From Azospirillum sp. TSO35-2 (GTDB lineage Bacteria; Pseudomonadota; Alphaproteobacteria; Azospirillales; Azospirillaceae), in NCBI RefSeq assembly GCF_003116095.1, contig NZ_LGRA01000018.1, forward strand, positions 513,932-577,931: 64,000 bases of DNA, given 5' to 3'. This document shows positions 24,605 through 33,005 of the stretch, one piece after another. Position numbers and translations under genes: made by a program. The notes beneath the pieces are model-generated. The model searched no databases and had not been told where the DNA came from. It saw only the letters and a program-made list of their open reading frames with translations. Positions within the stretch are counted from its first letter, which is position 1; each line of letters starts with the position of its first letter.

Positions 24605-25531
24605 TCAGCCGAACGCCGCCAAGGGCGCTGCGGCCGCCGGGGTGGTGGCGCCATAGCGGCGGATCATCGCACCGCAGAATTCGGCAAACTCCTCGGCGAC
24701 CTGCGGCGGGCTGGTGTGGTGCGGCTCCACGCCGCGGTGTTCCGGCGTGAAGCAGAAGGTGACGGTGACGTCGAAATCGGCCAGCGCCTCCATCTGGCGG
24801 TCGAACCAGTCGAGCGCGTTGGGGCGGAAGCTGTCGGCCCAGGACAGGCCGGTGCGCAGGTGGCGCACGCCCAGCCGCTTCAACCAGCCGACCGCCTCAT
24901 CCAACCGGTGGTCCTCGAAATGGAACCACTGGCAGATGCCCATCTGGGCGGCGTAGGGGGCGAAGGCCTCCACCGCCGGCTTCGGCGTGCCGTCGGCGCG
25001 CAGCAGGCCCATGTGGAAATGGCGGTAGTAGGACGACCCCTCCGCCTCCTTGTGGCGGGTGGTGGCCTCCCAATGGCTGGGAAGGTCGTACAGGCTGTAC
25101 CAGTGGATGCGCGGCACCTTGCCGATCAGCAGCTCGGCGGTGCGCTTGACGCCCCAGGCCTGGACCTCCTCGGCGCCGAAGGACGACACGCCGGCCTCGG
25201 TCACCCAGATCGGCTTGGTCGTCACGGCGCGGATCTCGTCGATCTTGTTCGGCCACTCGTCGATCTGCCACAGGTTCCAGTCGAGCGGGAAGCCGTGGAC
25301 CGCCACCACATCGACCTCCTCCAGCACGCCGCGCTCATCGAGCCGGCGGACGAAGGACGGGTCGATCGGCGACATGCCGCCCAGCACGCGGGTGATCGCC
25401 GGGTTCTCCGCCCGGATCGCCTGGCCGGCCAGGATGGTCATGCGGGCGAACAGGTCCCATTCGGGGTCGAGGTTGGGATCCCAGTGCGACTTGTTGTTGG
25501 GCTCGTTCCAGATCTTGGCGGCTTCGATCAT
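24605..25531 (-). CDS. Glycoside hydrolase-like TIM-barrel protein, apparently circularly permuted
   Basis: 308 residues, resembling GH39/GH5-like barrels. It begins straight at the strand-4 motif KIWNEPNNKSHW (acid/base Glu in NEP) and continues to the strand-7 motif KPIWVTEAGVSSFG (nucleophile Glu in TEAG). Only after that come the pieces that normally open such a barrel: GVRHLRTGLSWADSF, then VTVTFCFTPEHRGVEP, ending CGAMIRRYG. Strands 1-3 are therefore at the C-terminus. Both catalytic glutamates are present. There is no signal peptide, so it should act in the cytoplasm. The ATG overlaps the methyltransferase stop; it is the last gene of the inositol-synthase operon. A natural permutation is likelier than an assembly error because the frame is uninterrupted. 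Confidence 0.75.
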   Translation of the reverse strand: MIEAAKIWNEPNNKSHWDPNLDPEWDLFARMTILAGQAIRAENPAITRVLGGMSPIDPSFVRRLDERGVLEEVDVVAVHGFPLDWNLWQIDEWPNKIDEIRAVTTKPIWVTEAGVSSFGAEEVQAWGVKRTAELLIGKVPRIHWYSLYDLPSHWEATTRHKEAEGSSYYRHFHMGLLRADGTPKPAVEAFAPYAAQMGICQWFHFEDHRLDEAVGWLKRLGVRHLRTGLSWADSFRPNALDWFDRQMEALADFDVTVTFCFTPEHRGVEPHHTSPPQVAEEFAEFCGAMIRRYGATTPAAAAPLAAFG

Positions 25532-26337
25532 CCCTCGGTCCCCTTCTTATTGTGGTCGGTGTCGCCGGCCATGCCGGTCGGGGCCGGCGGCGGCGCGGGG
25601 TAGACGGCGCCGGCCTCGGTCGGCCGGTCGACGCGGCGGCAGACATAGACCTCGCGTTCCGGATGCTCGACGATCCGGAAGCCGGCGCTGCGCAGCATCG
25701 CCTCGGCGCAGGCGGCGTTCGGCGCCCACCAGTTGGTCCAGTCGCGGGCGTATTCGTGTTCGATGAAGTGCAGCTTCGGATAGCCGGGGTTGTCGAAATG
25801 GTCCTGCTCAAAGAAGTCGTAGTCGGCGCGCACCGGCGCCACCTCGGCCGAGCCGCGCTGCATCGACTGGAAGATCATCAAATCCTTGGCGACATGGTCG
25901 TGGATCAGGTCCAGCGCCAGCAGCGGGTGACGCAGGTGGTAGAGCACGCCCATGAACAGCACGACGTCGAAGGTCTCGCCGAGCTTGGCGACGTCGTAGA
26001 CCGACATCTTGTGGAATTCGATGTCCTGGCCGGTTACCTCGGCGGCGAATTTCGCCTGGGCCAGATAGCGGTCGTCGAAGTCGATGGCGACCACCCGGTC
26101 GGCGCCGCGCCGCTTCATCTCGATCGAATAGAAGCCGCCGTTGCAGCCGATGTCGAGCACGGTGCGGCCGGTCAGGTCCTTCGGCACCGCGTGGGCGAAG
26201 CGTTGCCACTTCACGTTCGGATAATCGTTCAGGAAATGGTTGGGTGCCGTCCGCACGCCGTTGAGGTCGATGTTGTGGAACCAGTCGCCGAGCGCTTCGA
26301 CTCGTTCGCGGATCTGGTCGGCCGTCAGGCTCGTCAT
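25528..26337 (-). CDS. SAM-dependent methyltransferase (CmoB-like, TIGR04290-type from memory)
   Basis: 269 residues. The N-terminal segment WFHNIDLNGVRTAPNHFLNDYP resembles the substrate-binding part of CmoB; SAM motif I is VLDIGCNGGFY at 60-70, with the acidic end of strand 2 at AIDFD. CmoB itself carboxymethylates tRNA uridine, but the C-terminal part and the setting among glycan genes point to a different substrate. It overlaps its neighbours by ATGA on both sides. The Pro-rich tail is probably disordered. The substrate is unknown; an O-methylation of the sugar or inositol product is my guess. Confidence 0.85.
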   Translation of the reverse strand: MTSLTADQIRERVEALGDWFHNIDLNGVRTAPNHFLNDYPNVKWQRFAHAVPKDLTGRTVLDIGCNGGFYSIEMKRRGADRVVAIDFDDRYLAQAKFAAEVTGQDIEFHKMSVYDVAKLGETFDVVLFMGVLYHLRHPLLALDLIHDHVAKDLMIFQSMQRGSAEVAPVRADYDFFEQDHFDNPGYPKLHFIEHEYARDWTNWWAPNAACAEAMLRSAGFRIVEHPEREVYVCRRVDRPTEAGAVYPAPPPAPTGMAGDTDHNKKGTEG

Positions 26338-26954
26338 GCCGCACCCTCGTTGATGCTGTGGACCTTCAGCCCCCAGTCGCCGGCGATCAGGACGCTGGTG
26401 GAGGCCGGGCCAATGTCGAATCGGCCATGGAAATCGAGCGGCAGGCCCAGCGCCTGGGCCAGCGCCGCCTTGATGACGTCGCCATGGCTGACCAGCGCCA
26501 CCGTCCGCCCCGGATGGGCCCGGCGGAGGCGGTCAAGGGCGCGGGCGATCCGCGCCTGCGCCTCCGCCATGGATTCGCCCGGGGTGTCGCCGGGGGGTGG
26601 CCGCGTGTGGGTCCGGGCTTGGTTCCACAGATCCCAGGCCGGATCGCCGCGCAACGCGTCGAAGCGCAGGCCGCTCCAGGCGCCGAGGTCGAGTTCGATC
26701 AACTCCGGTTCCACCGTCACCGGCAGGTCCTGCCGCGCGGCGATCGGGGTGGCGGTCTCCACTGCGCGCTCCAGCGGGCTGGACAGCACGGCGGCCAGCC
26801 GCAACGCCGACAGGCGATTCGCCAGCGCCTCGGCTTCGCGCCGGCCCTGCTCGCTCAGCGTCACGCCGGGCATCCGGCCGCACAGCACCGAGCCCAGCCG
26901 GTCGTGCGACCCGTGGCGGACCAGGACGAACACCGTCTCCATCGAACCGCTCAT
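26334..26954 (-). CDS. Histidine-type phosphatase (phosphoglycerate mutase fold)
   Basis: 206 residues. The catalytic LVRHG (Arg13, His14) opens the protein, the acid/base region is [10 protein letters not shown], and the second histidine is in [11 protein letters not shown]. Directly downstream of inositol-3-phosphate synthase with a 4 bp overlap, it could remove the phosphate from the inositol phosphate, a job usually done by the unrelated IMPase family. That role is inferred from context only; cobalamin-pathway CobC or sugar phosphatases share the fold. Confidence 0.85.
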   Translation of the reverse strand: MSGSMETVFVLVRHGSHDRLGSVLCGRMPGVTLSEQGRREAEALANRLSALRLAAVLSSPLERAVETATPIAARQDLPVTVEPELIELDLGAWSGLRFDALRGDPAWDLWNQARTHTRPPPGDTPGESMAEAQARIARALDRLRRAHPGRTVALVSHGDVIKAALAQALGLPLDFHGRFDIGPASTSVLIAGDWGLKVHSINEGAA

Positions 26955-28048
26955 ACCAGCCGGGGCGGCAGCGGTTCACCGGCGATGAAGCGGAGCGTGC
27001 GCTCGCGCGCCTCGTGGTCGGTGAACTGCTCGGGCGGCGACTTCATGAAGTAGCTCGACGGACCGACCAGCGGCCCGGCGATGCCGCGGTCGAGCGCCAG
27101 CTTGGCGCAGCGCACCGCGTCGATGACGATCCCGGCCGAGTTGGGGCTGTCCCACACCTCCAGCTTCAGCTCCAGGTTCAGCGGCACGCCGCCGAAGGTG
27201 GTGCCCTCCAGGCGGATGTGCGCCCATTTGCGGTCGGTCAGCCACGGCACATGGTCGCTGGGGCCGACATGGATGTCGTCGGCATCGAGCGGAACGTCCA
27301 ACTGGCTGGTGACCGCCTGGGTCTTGGAGATCTTCTTCGATTCCAGACGCTCGCGCTCCAGCATGTTCTTGAAGTCGGTGTTGCCGCCGAAATTCAGCTG
27401 GTAGGTGCGGTCGAGCCGCACGCCGCGTTCGCGGAACAGGTTGGCCAGCATGCGGTGGACGATGGTGGCGCCGACCTGGCTCTTGATGTCGTCGCCGATG
27501 ATCGGCAGCCCGCGCTGCGTGAAGCGTTTCGCCCAGTCGGGGTTGGAGGCGATGAAGACGGGAATGCAGTTGACGAAGGCGCAGCCGGCCTCCAGCGCCT
27601 GTTCGGCGTAGAACTCGGTCGCCCGTTGCGAGCCGACCGGGAGGTAGGACACCAGGATGTCGGTGCCGGTCCGACGCAGGGTTTCGGCGACGTCCACCGG
27701 CGGCCGGTCGGATTCCTCGATGTCGCCCACCAGATACTTGCCGATGCCGTCCAGCGTCGGCCCACGCTCCACCGGTACGCCCAACCGCGGCGGCTTGGCA
27801 AAACGAAACGTGTTGTTGGGCGAGGCGAAAATGGCTTCGCCGACGTCCAGACCAATCTTTGAGGCGTTCACGTCAAAGGCCGCGGAAATCTCGATGTCTC
27901 CAACGTGGTACCCACCGAGATCAACGGTCATAAGCCCCGGAGGCGGCTCGTTGTCTTTGGCATCGGCGTAATAGCATAGTCCTTGCACGAAAGACGATGC
28001 GCAGTTTCCAACACCTGTGACTGCTACCCGGAGCTTTTTTCCAGTCAC
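26951..28048 (-). CDS. ino1: Inositol-3-phosphate synthase
   Basis: 365 residues, the short form seen in actinobacteria and some bacteria rather than the ~530-residue eukaryotic form. It converts glucose 6-phosphate to 1L-myo-inositol 3-phosphate with NAD. Seen: the dinucleotide motif GVGNCASSF near residue 12, and the active-site regions [26 protein letters not shown] and KKISKTQAV with their lysines. The start is GTG after GGGAG. It is first in a four-gene, fully overlapping operon and diverges from the epimerase/radical SAM operon. In proteobacteria this enzyme is rare and usually marks a special inositol-containing product. Confidence 0.93.
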   Translation of the reverse strand: MTGKKLRVAVTGVGNCASSFVQGLCYYADAKDNEPPPGLMTVDLGGYHVGDIEISAAFDVNASKIGLDVGEAIFASPNNTFRFAKPPRLGVPVERGPTLDGIGKYLVGDIEESDRPPVDVAETLRRTGTDILVSYLPVGSQRATEFYAEQALEAGCAFVNCIPVFIASNPDWAKRFTQRGLPIIGDDIKSQVGATIVHRMLANLFRERGVRLDRTYQLNFGGNTDFKNMLERERLESKKISKTQAVTSQLDVPLDADDIHVGPSDHVPWLTDRKWAHIRLEGTTFGGVPLNLELKLEVWDSPNSAGIVIDAVRCAKLALDRGIAGPLVGPSSYFMKSPPEQFTDHEARERTLRFIAGEPLPPRLV

Positions 28049-28370
28049 CGAGATCTCCCATCCCTGAATGCACGACGCTCAACGGAGCATGTATATTTGT
28101 AGACGCGAAAGGGAATCATCGGAAGATTGGTCGTTGGTGGCACACCTTTTGGACAAGGTGCGCAATTTTCAAAGCCGATGTTAACGTTGACAGCTCGGCC
28201 GTCACAACTGCGCTAAGTAGTTGCGGACCATTGCCGAAACAAAACCGCACAGGGTTCCCTGGGCAACGTGCGAGGCGGAGCGGCCGGTGCCTCCCGGAAG
28301 GGACGGCAACGCCGCGGGTCCGCTCTTGGGCGTCAACGTCAAGAATCGTTCAAATTCCTCGGAGGGACTT
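28049..28370. other. Divergent promoter region of the inositol/glycan cluster
   Basis: 322 bp between two divergent start codons. The middle (28085-28200) is relatively AT-rich and holds a CACCTT/AAGGTG hairpin (28143-28160). A TTGACA at 28187-28192 could be a -35 box for the rightward operon, but no clear -10 box follows it. The right third is GC-rich, like a transcribed leader. I see no known riboswitch pattern. Confidence 0.45.
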
Positions 28371-29483
28371 GTGGGAGAGACCGTTCTCGTCACTGGTGGG
28401 GCCGGCTTCATCGGCCGGCACGTCGCCAAGGCCCTGCTCGCCCGGGGCGACCGGGTCCGGGTCCTCGACAGCCTGATCGAACAGGTGCACCCGACCCGCC
28501 GGCGGCCCGACGAACTGGACCCCGACGTCGAGCTGCTGGTCGGCGACGTGCGCGACGACGCCATGGTCGGCCGCGCGCTGGAGGGGGTGGACTCGGTGAT
28601 CCACCTCGCCGCCGAGGTTGGCGTCGGCCAGAGCATGTACGCCGTCGACCGCTACACCTCGGTCAACGACTACGGCACCGCCGTGCTGTTCCAGCGGCTG
28701 ATCGACAAGCCGGTCCGCCGCGTCGTCGTCGCCTCCTCCATGAGCATCTACGGCGAAGGGCTGTACCGCGGCGCCGACGGCGCGCTGCGCGAGGACGTGG
28801 TCCGCGGCGGGCGCAACCCCGACGGCTCCTGGGACCCGCTCGACGCCGACGGCCGCCCGCTGGTGCCGGTGCGCACGCCGGAGAGCAAGCAGCCGGCGCT
28901 GAAGTCGGTCTACGCCATCGGCAAGTATGTCCAGGAACGGCTGACCCTGACGCTGACCGCCCAGTACGGCATGGAGGGCGCCGCGCTCCGCCTGTGGAAC
29001 GCCTATGGGCCGGGGCAGGCGCTGTCCAACCCGTACACCGGCGTGCTGGCGATCTTCGCCTCGCGCATCGCCAACGGCCAGCGGCCGATGATCTTCGAGG
29101 ACGGGCAGCAGCGCCGCGACTTCGTGCATGTCCGCGACGTCGCCCGCGCCTTCCTGCTGGCGCTCGACAACCCGGCGGCCAACGGCGAGGTGTTCAACAT
29201 CGGCTCCGGCGAGGAACGGACGGTGGAGGAGGTGGCGCTGCTCCAGGCCGCCTCGATGGGCCGCCCCGACCTGACGCCGGAGATCACCGGCAAGGCGCGC
29301 GCCGGCGACATCCGCCACAACATCCCCGACCTGACCAAGGCGCGGACCGTGCTGGGCTATGACCGTCGGGAAGACTTTGCGGAGGGGCTGGCCGAGCTGG
29401 CCGAATGGGTCGCCCGGCAGGAGGCGCAGGACCGCGTCGCCGAAGCCCGCCGTGAACTCGAGGCGCGGGGGCTGGTGGCATGA
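28371..29483 (+). CDS. NAD-dependent sugar epimerase/dehydratase (extended SDR)
   Basis: 370 residues from a GTG preceded by GGAGGG; nothing family-like lies upstream. TGGAGFIG at 8-15 binds NAD(P). The active-site set is Ser in ASSMSIYGEG and Tyr181/Lys185 in YAIGKY. Between these motifs is a ~40-residue insertion (about 139-178) rich in Asp, Gly and Pro that I do not know from ordinary GalE or RmlB proteins. It should modify a nucleotide sugar by epimerisation or dehydration at C4. First gene of the rightward operon; overlaps the next by ATGA. Confidence 0.9.
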   Translation: MGETVLVTGGAGFIGRHVAKALLARGDRVRVLDSLIEQVHPTRRRPDELDPDVELLVGDVRDDAMVGRALEGVDSVIHLAAEVGVGQSMYAVDRYTSVNDYGTAVLFQRLIDKPVRRVVVASSMSIYGEGLYRGADGALREDVVRGGRNPDGSWDPLDADGRPLVPVRTPESKQPALKSVYAIGKYVQERLTLTLTAQYGMEGAALRLWNAYGPGQALSNPYTGVLAIFASRIANGQRPMIFEDGQQRRDFVHVRDVARAFLLALDNPAANGEVFNIGSGEERTVEEVALLQAASMGRPDLTPEITGKARAGDIRHNIPDLTKARTVLGYDRREDFAEGLAELAEWVARQEAQDRVAEARRELEARGLVA

Positions 29484-30550
29484 GCGGGACCAAGACGAAA
29501 CCGGTCCTGATCACCGGCGGCGCCGGCTTCATCGGATCGAACCTCGCCGACCGTCTGGCGGGCGAGGGGCACGACGTGCTGGTCTACGACGCGCTGCGCC
29601 GTCCGGGCGTGGAGCGCAACCTGCGTTGGCTGCAATCGCGCCACCCCGGCCGGGTCAGCGCCGTGGTCGCCGACCTGCGCGACGAGCAGGCGCTGGCCGA
29701 TGCCGCCAAGGACGCCAAGGCGGTGTTCCATCTGGCGGCCCAGGTCGCGGTGACCACCAGCATGGTCGACCCGATCGACGATTTCGAGGTCAACATCCGC
29801 GGCACGCTGGCCCTGCTGGAGGCGCTGCGCCGCCACGGCAACCGCACGCCGCTGGTCTTCGCCAGCACCAACAAGGTCTATGGCGACCTCGCCGACGTGC
29901 CGCTGGAGCTGGTCAACGACGCCTACGCCCCGGCCGATTCCTACACCCGCGCCCATGGCGTGGGGGAAGGCCGGCCGCTCGATTTCCACACCCCCTACGG
30001 CTGTTCGAAGGGCGCCGCCGACCAGTATGTGCTGGACTACGCCCGCAGCTTCGACCTGCCGACCGCCGTGCTGCGGATGAGCTGCATCTACGGCCCGCGC
30101 CAGATGGGCACCGAGGACCAGGGCTGGGTCGCCCATTTCCTGATCCGCGCCCTGAACGGCGAGCCGATCACCATCTACGGCGACGGCCGGCAGGTGCGCG
30201 ACGTGCTGTTCGCCGCCGACGCGGTGCAGGCCTACGTCTCCGCCTGGGAGCGGATCGAACAGGTGAAGGGCCGCGCCTTCAACCTCGGCGGCGGCCCGGC
30301 CAACGCCATCAGCCTGCGCCAGCTGATCGCCCACATCGAGCATCTGATGGGCCGCAAGGTCGAGGTGAGCTACGGCGACTGGCGCGCCGGCGACCAGCGC
30401 TACTACGTGTCCGACACCCGCCTGGTACGGCGGACCCTGGAACTGCGGGAGCCGACCGACTGGCGGCGCGGCGTCGCGTTGCTCGCCGAATGGTTGCGGG
30501 CGGAGAAGAGCACGCTGCCCGCGACCTCCCCGTCGGTGGAGGCCGCCTGA
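29480..30550 (+). CDS. NAD-dependent epimerase (CDP-paratose 2-epimerase-like)
   Basis: 356 residues. ITGGAGFIGS at 11-20 is the dinucleotide loop, STNKVYGD at 129-136 carries the catalytic Thr/Ser region, and YGCSKG gives Tyr173 and Lys177. The NKVYG motif and the Cys in YGCSK resemble tyvelose (CDP-paratose 2-) epimerases. It probably acts in series with the preceding epimerase on one nucleotide sugar. It overlaps both neighbours. Confidence 0.9.
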   Translation: MSGTKTKPVLITGGAGFIGSNLADRLAGEGHDVLVYDALRRPGVERNLRWLQSRHPGRVSAVVADLRDEQALADAAKDAKAVFHLAAQVAVTTSMVDPIDDFEVNIRGTLALLEALRRHGNRTPLVFASTNKVYGDLADVPLELVNDAYAPADSYTRAHGVGEGRPLDFHTPYGCSKGAADQYVLDYARSFDLPTAVLRMSCIYGPRQMGTEDQGWVAHFLIRALNGEPITIYGDGRQVRDVLFAADAVQAYVSAWERIEQVKGRAFNLGGGPANAISLRQLIAHIEHLMGRKVEVSYGDWRAGDQRYYVSDTRLVRRTLELREPTDWRRGVALLAEWLRAEKSTLPATSPSVEAA

Positions 30551-31854
30551 TGAGGGTTGCGCTGGTCAACCCGGCCTGGAGCTTCGAGCACAGCATCTAT
30601 TTCGGATGCCGCGAGCCGCACCTGCCGCTGGAGCTCGGCTACGCCAAGGCGTTGCTGGAGCGGGCCGGGCACGAGGTGCTGCTGCTCGACGGCGCGCTGA
30701 TGGAGCGCTCCAACCCGGAACTGGCCGACGCGGTCGCCGCCTTCGCGCCGGACATGACGGTGCTGACGACGGCGCCGACCTACCTGTTCTGGCGCTGTGC
30801 CCAACCGGAACTGCGGGTGCCGAAGGCGTTCCTGCTGGCGCTGGACGGGCGTGGCGGCTTGACCGTCGCGGTCGGCCCGCACGGCTCCACCACGCCACGC
30901 GCGGCGCTCGACAAGCTGGGCGTCGACGTGGTGGTGCGCGGCGAGTGCGAGGAGATCGTCGCCCGGCTGGCCGAACGGCCGGCGCTGGCCCCGGCTTTGG
31001 ATGACGTGCCGAGCCTCGCCTTCCTCCGCGACGGCGGGATGGTGGTCACCGGGGCGCCGCACGCCGGGCGCTTCACCGACCTGCCGGCGCTGTCCTGGCC
31101 GTCCGCGTGGCTGCAGCGCCACCACCATCACCACCACCGCTACGGCACCGAGCCGGTCGGGCCGGGGGCCGAGGTGGAGGCGTCGCGCGGCTGCCCCTAC
31201 AACTGCTCCTTCTGCGCCAAGATCGACTTCCGCGACCAGTACCGGCGGCGCGACACCGCGCTGATCCTGGAGGAAATCGACGGGCTGGTCGCCGCCGGCG
31301 TGCGCTACGTCTATTTCGTCGACGAGATCTTCCTGCCCCGCCGCGACCTGCTGGAAGCGCTGGTCGACCGCCCGATCGAGTTCGGGGTGCAGACCCGCAT
31401 CGACCTGTGGAAGCCGGAGATGCTCGACCTGCTGGGGGCGGCCGGCTGCGTGTCGATCGAGGCCGGGGTGGAAAGCCTGACCGAGGAAGGCCGCGCCGCG
31501 CTGGACAAGAAGTGCCGGATGAGCACCGATGAGCTGGCCGACCGGCTGATCCACGCCCGCCGCACCGTGCCCTTCGTCCAGGCCAACCTGATCGCCATGG
31601 CCGACGACGACGCCGGTCTGGTAACGGCGTGGCGCGAAAAGCTGCTGGCCGCCGGGGTATGGGCCAACGATCCGGTGCCGCTCTACCCCTATCCGGCCTC
31701 GCCCGACTACCGCCGCCTGTGGGGCGAGCCCGACGATCGCGCCTGGGAACGGGCGCACGCCCACTATCTGGGCCAGTTCGACCGCCTGAGCGACATCCAG
31801 GAGGATGAACCCTTGCCGCTGACGGAGTTGGAGGCGGCATGCTCGTGCCGTTGA
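30550..31854 (+). CDS. B12-binding-domain radical SAM enzyme
   Basis: 434 residues. An N-terminal cobalamin-binding-like Rossmann domain spans about 1-150. A linker with six consecutive histidines follows (191-196, coded 31120-31137). The radical SAM barrel begins at GCPYNCSFC, giving the cluster ligands C215, C219 and C222. B12-type radical SAM proteins methylate unactivated carbons or rearrange sugars and antibiotics. From memory it resembles the family NCBI names TIGR04295; no search was run. Its start is TGATG-coupled to the epimerase gene and its end overlaps the first glycosyltransferase by 16 bp. This is the chemically boldest step of the cluster. Confidence 0.9.
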   Translation: MRVALVNPAWSFEHSIYFGCREPHLPLELGYAKALLERAGHEVLLLDGALMERSNPELADAVAAFAPDMTVLTTAPTYLFWRCAQPELRVPKAFLLALDGRGGLTVAVGPHGSTTPRAALDKLGVDVVVRGECEEIVARLAERPALAPALDDVPSLAFLRDGGMVVTGAPHAGRFTDLPALSWPSAWLQRHHHHHHRYGTEPVGPGAEVEASRGCPYNCSFCAKIDFRDQYRRRDTALILEEIDGLVAAGVRYVYFVDEIFLPRRDLLEALVDRPIEFGVQTRIDLWKPEMLDLLGAAGCVSIEAGVESLTEEGRAALDKKCRMSTDELADRLIHARRTVPFVQANLIAMADDDAGLVTAWREKLLAAGVWANDPVPLYPYPASPDYRRLWGEPDDRAWERAHAHYLGQFDRLSDIQEDEPLPLTELEAACSCR

Positions 31855-33005
31855 GGATCGTGCCCAACCCGAAACTCTGGGCCAAGCCGCCGCATGTGCT
31901 GATGACGGCAGACAGCGTCGGCGGCGTGTGGACCTACGCGCTCGACCTTGCCCGCGAGCTGGCGGGGCAGGGCACGCGGGTCACGCTCGCCGTCCTCGGC
32001 CCGTCGCCCCACCCGGACCAGGTCGCCGCCGCCGACGCGGTGGACGGGCTGGAGCTGATCGACACCGGCCTGGCGCTGGACTGGACCGCCGCCGACGCCG
32101 CGACGGTCCGGCGCACCGCGGAGGCGCTGGGCGACCTCGCCGGCCAACTCGGCCCCGACGTCGTCCATCTCAACAGCCCGGCGCTGGCCGCCGATGCCGG
32201 TTTCGAGATGCCGGTGGTCGGCGTCTGCCATTCCTGCATGGCGAGCTGGTGGAGCGCGGTGCGCGGCGGCGCCATGCCGGAGGATTTCCGCTGGCGGACC
32301 GAGCTGCTGCGCCGCGGCTACCAGTCCTGCGACCTGCTGGTCGCCCCCAGCGCCGCCTTCGCCGACGCCACCGCCGCGCTCTACGGCGTGGAGCGGCCGG
32401 TGGTGGTGCGCAACGGCCGCTGCGCGCGCAAGGCGACGCCCCGGCGGGCGGGCGGCGGGCGCGAGCGCTTCGTCTTCACCGCCGGACGGCTGTGGGATTG
32501 CGGCAAGAACGTCGCCCTGCTCGACGCCGCGGCGCGGCGGCTGGACGCGCCGGTGTTCGCCGCCGGCCCGCTGGAAAGCCCGACCGGCCACCGGGTGGCG
32601 CTGGACAACGCCAAGGCGCTGGGCCGGCTCGACGGCGCGTCGGTCGCCGGCTGGATGGCGCGGGCGCCGGTCTTCGCCTCCCTGCCGCTCTACGAGCCGT
32701 TCGGCCTGACCGTGCTGGAGGCGGCGCAGGCCGGCTGCGCGCTGGTGCTGTCGGACATCGCCAGCTTCCGCGAGTTGTGGGACGGCGCCGCGATCTTCGC
32801 CGACCCGACCGACGCCGACGCGCTGGCCGCGACCCTGCGCCGGCTGCTCGACGATCCCGCCGAGGCGAAGCGCCGGGGCGGTGCCGCGCGGCGCCGGGCC
32901 GCCCGCTACGGCATGGACCGCCTCACCACCGGCATGCTGAACGTCTACCGCTCGGTGATGATCGGCCGCCCGGCCTATCCGGTCCGCTCGGAGGTGATCG
33001 CGTGA
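31839..33005 (+). CDS. Glycosyltransferase, GT4-like
   Basis: 388 residues, GT-B fold. The N-terminal TADSVGGVWTYALDLAREL is the usual acceptor-side opening; the C-terminal donor site shows YEPFGLTVLEAAQAG with the EPFG..E pattern of retaining GT4 enzymes. No membrane segment is seen, so it works at the cytoplasm or membrane surface. It overlaps the radical SAM gene by 16 bp and the next transferase by 4. Donor and acceptor are unknown. Confidence 0.88.
   Translation: MLVPLRIVPNPKLWAKPPHVLMTADSVGGVWTYALDLARELAGQGTRVTLAVLGPSPHPDQVAAADAVDGLELIDTGLALDWTAADAATVRRTAEALGDLAGQLGPDVVHLNSPALAADAGFEMPVVGVCHSCMASWWSAVRGGAMPEDFRWRTELLRRGYQSCDLLVAPSAAFADATAALYGVERPVVVRNGRCARKATPRRAGGGRERFVFTAGRLWDCGKNVALLDAAARRLDAPVFAAGPLESPTGHRVALDNAKALGRLDGASVAGWMARAPVFASLPLYEPFGLTVLEAAQAGCALVLSDIASFRELWDGAAIFADPTDADALAATLRRLLDDPAEAKRRGGAARRRAARYGMDRLTTGMLNVYRSVMIGRPAYPVRSEVIA

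Noticed and set aside
24515..24660. A plus-strand AAGGAGGT followed by ATG near 24552
   Set aside because: The frame gives a low-complexity peptide antisense to the glycoside hydrolase gene; nothing supports a gene.
28049..28370. Cobalamin or SAM riboswitch before the radical SAM operon
   Set aside because: The leader has hairpins, but no B12-box or SAM-type conserved core could be recognised.
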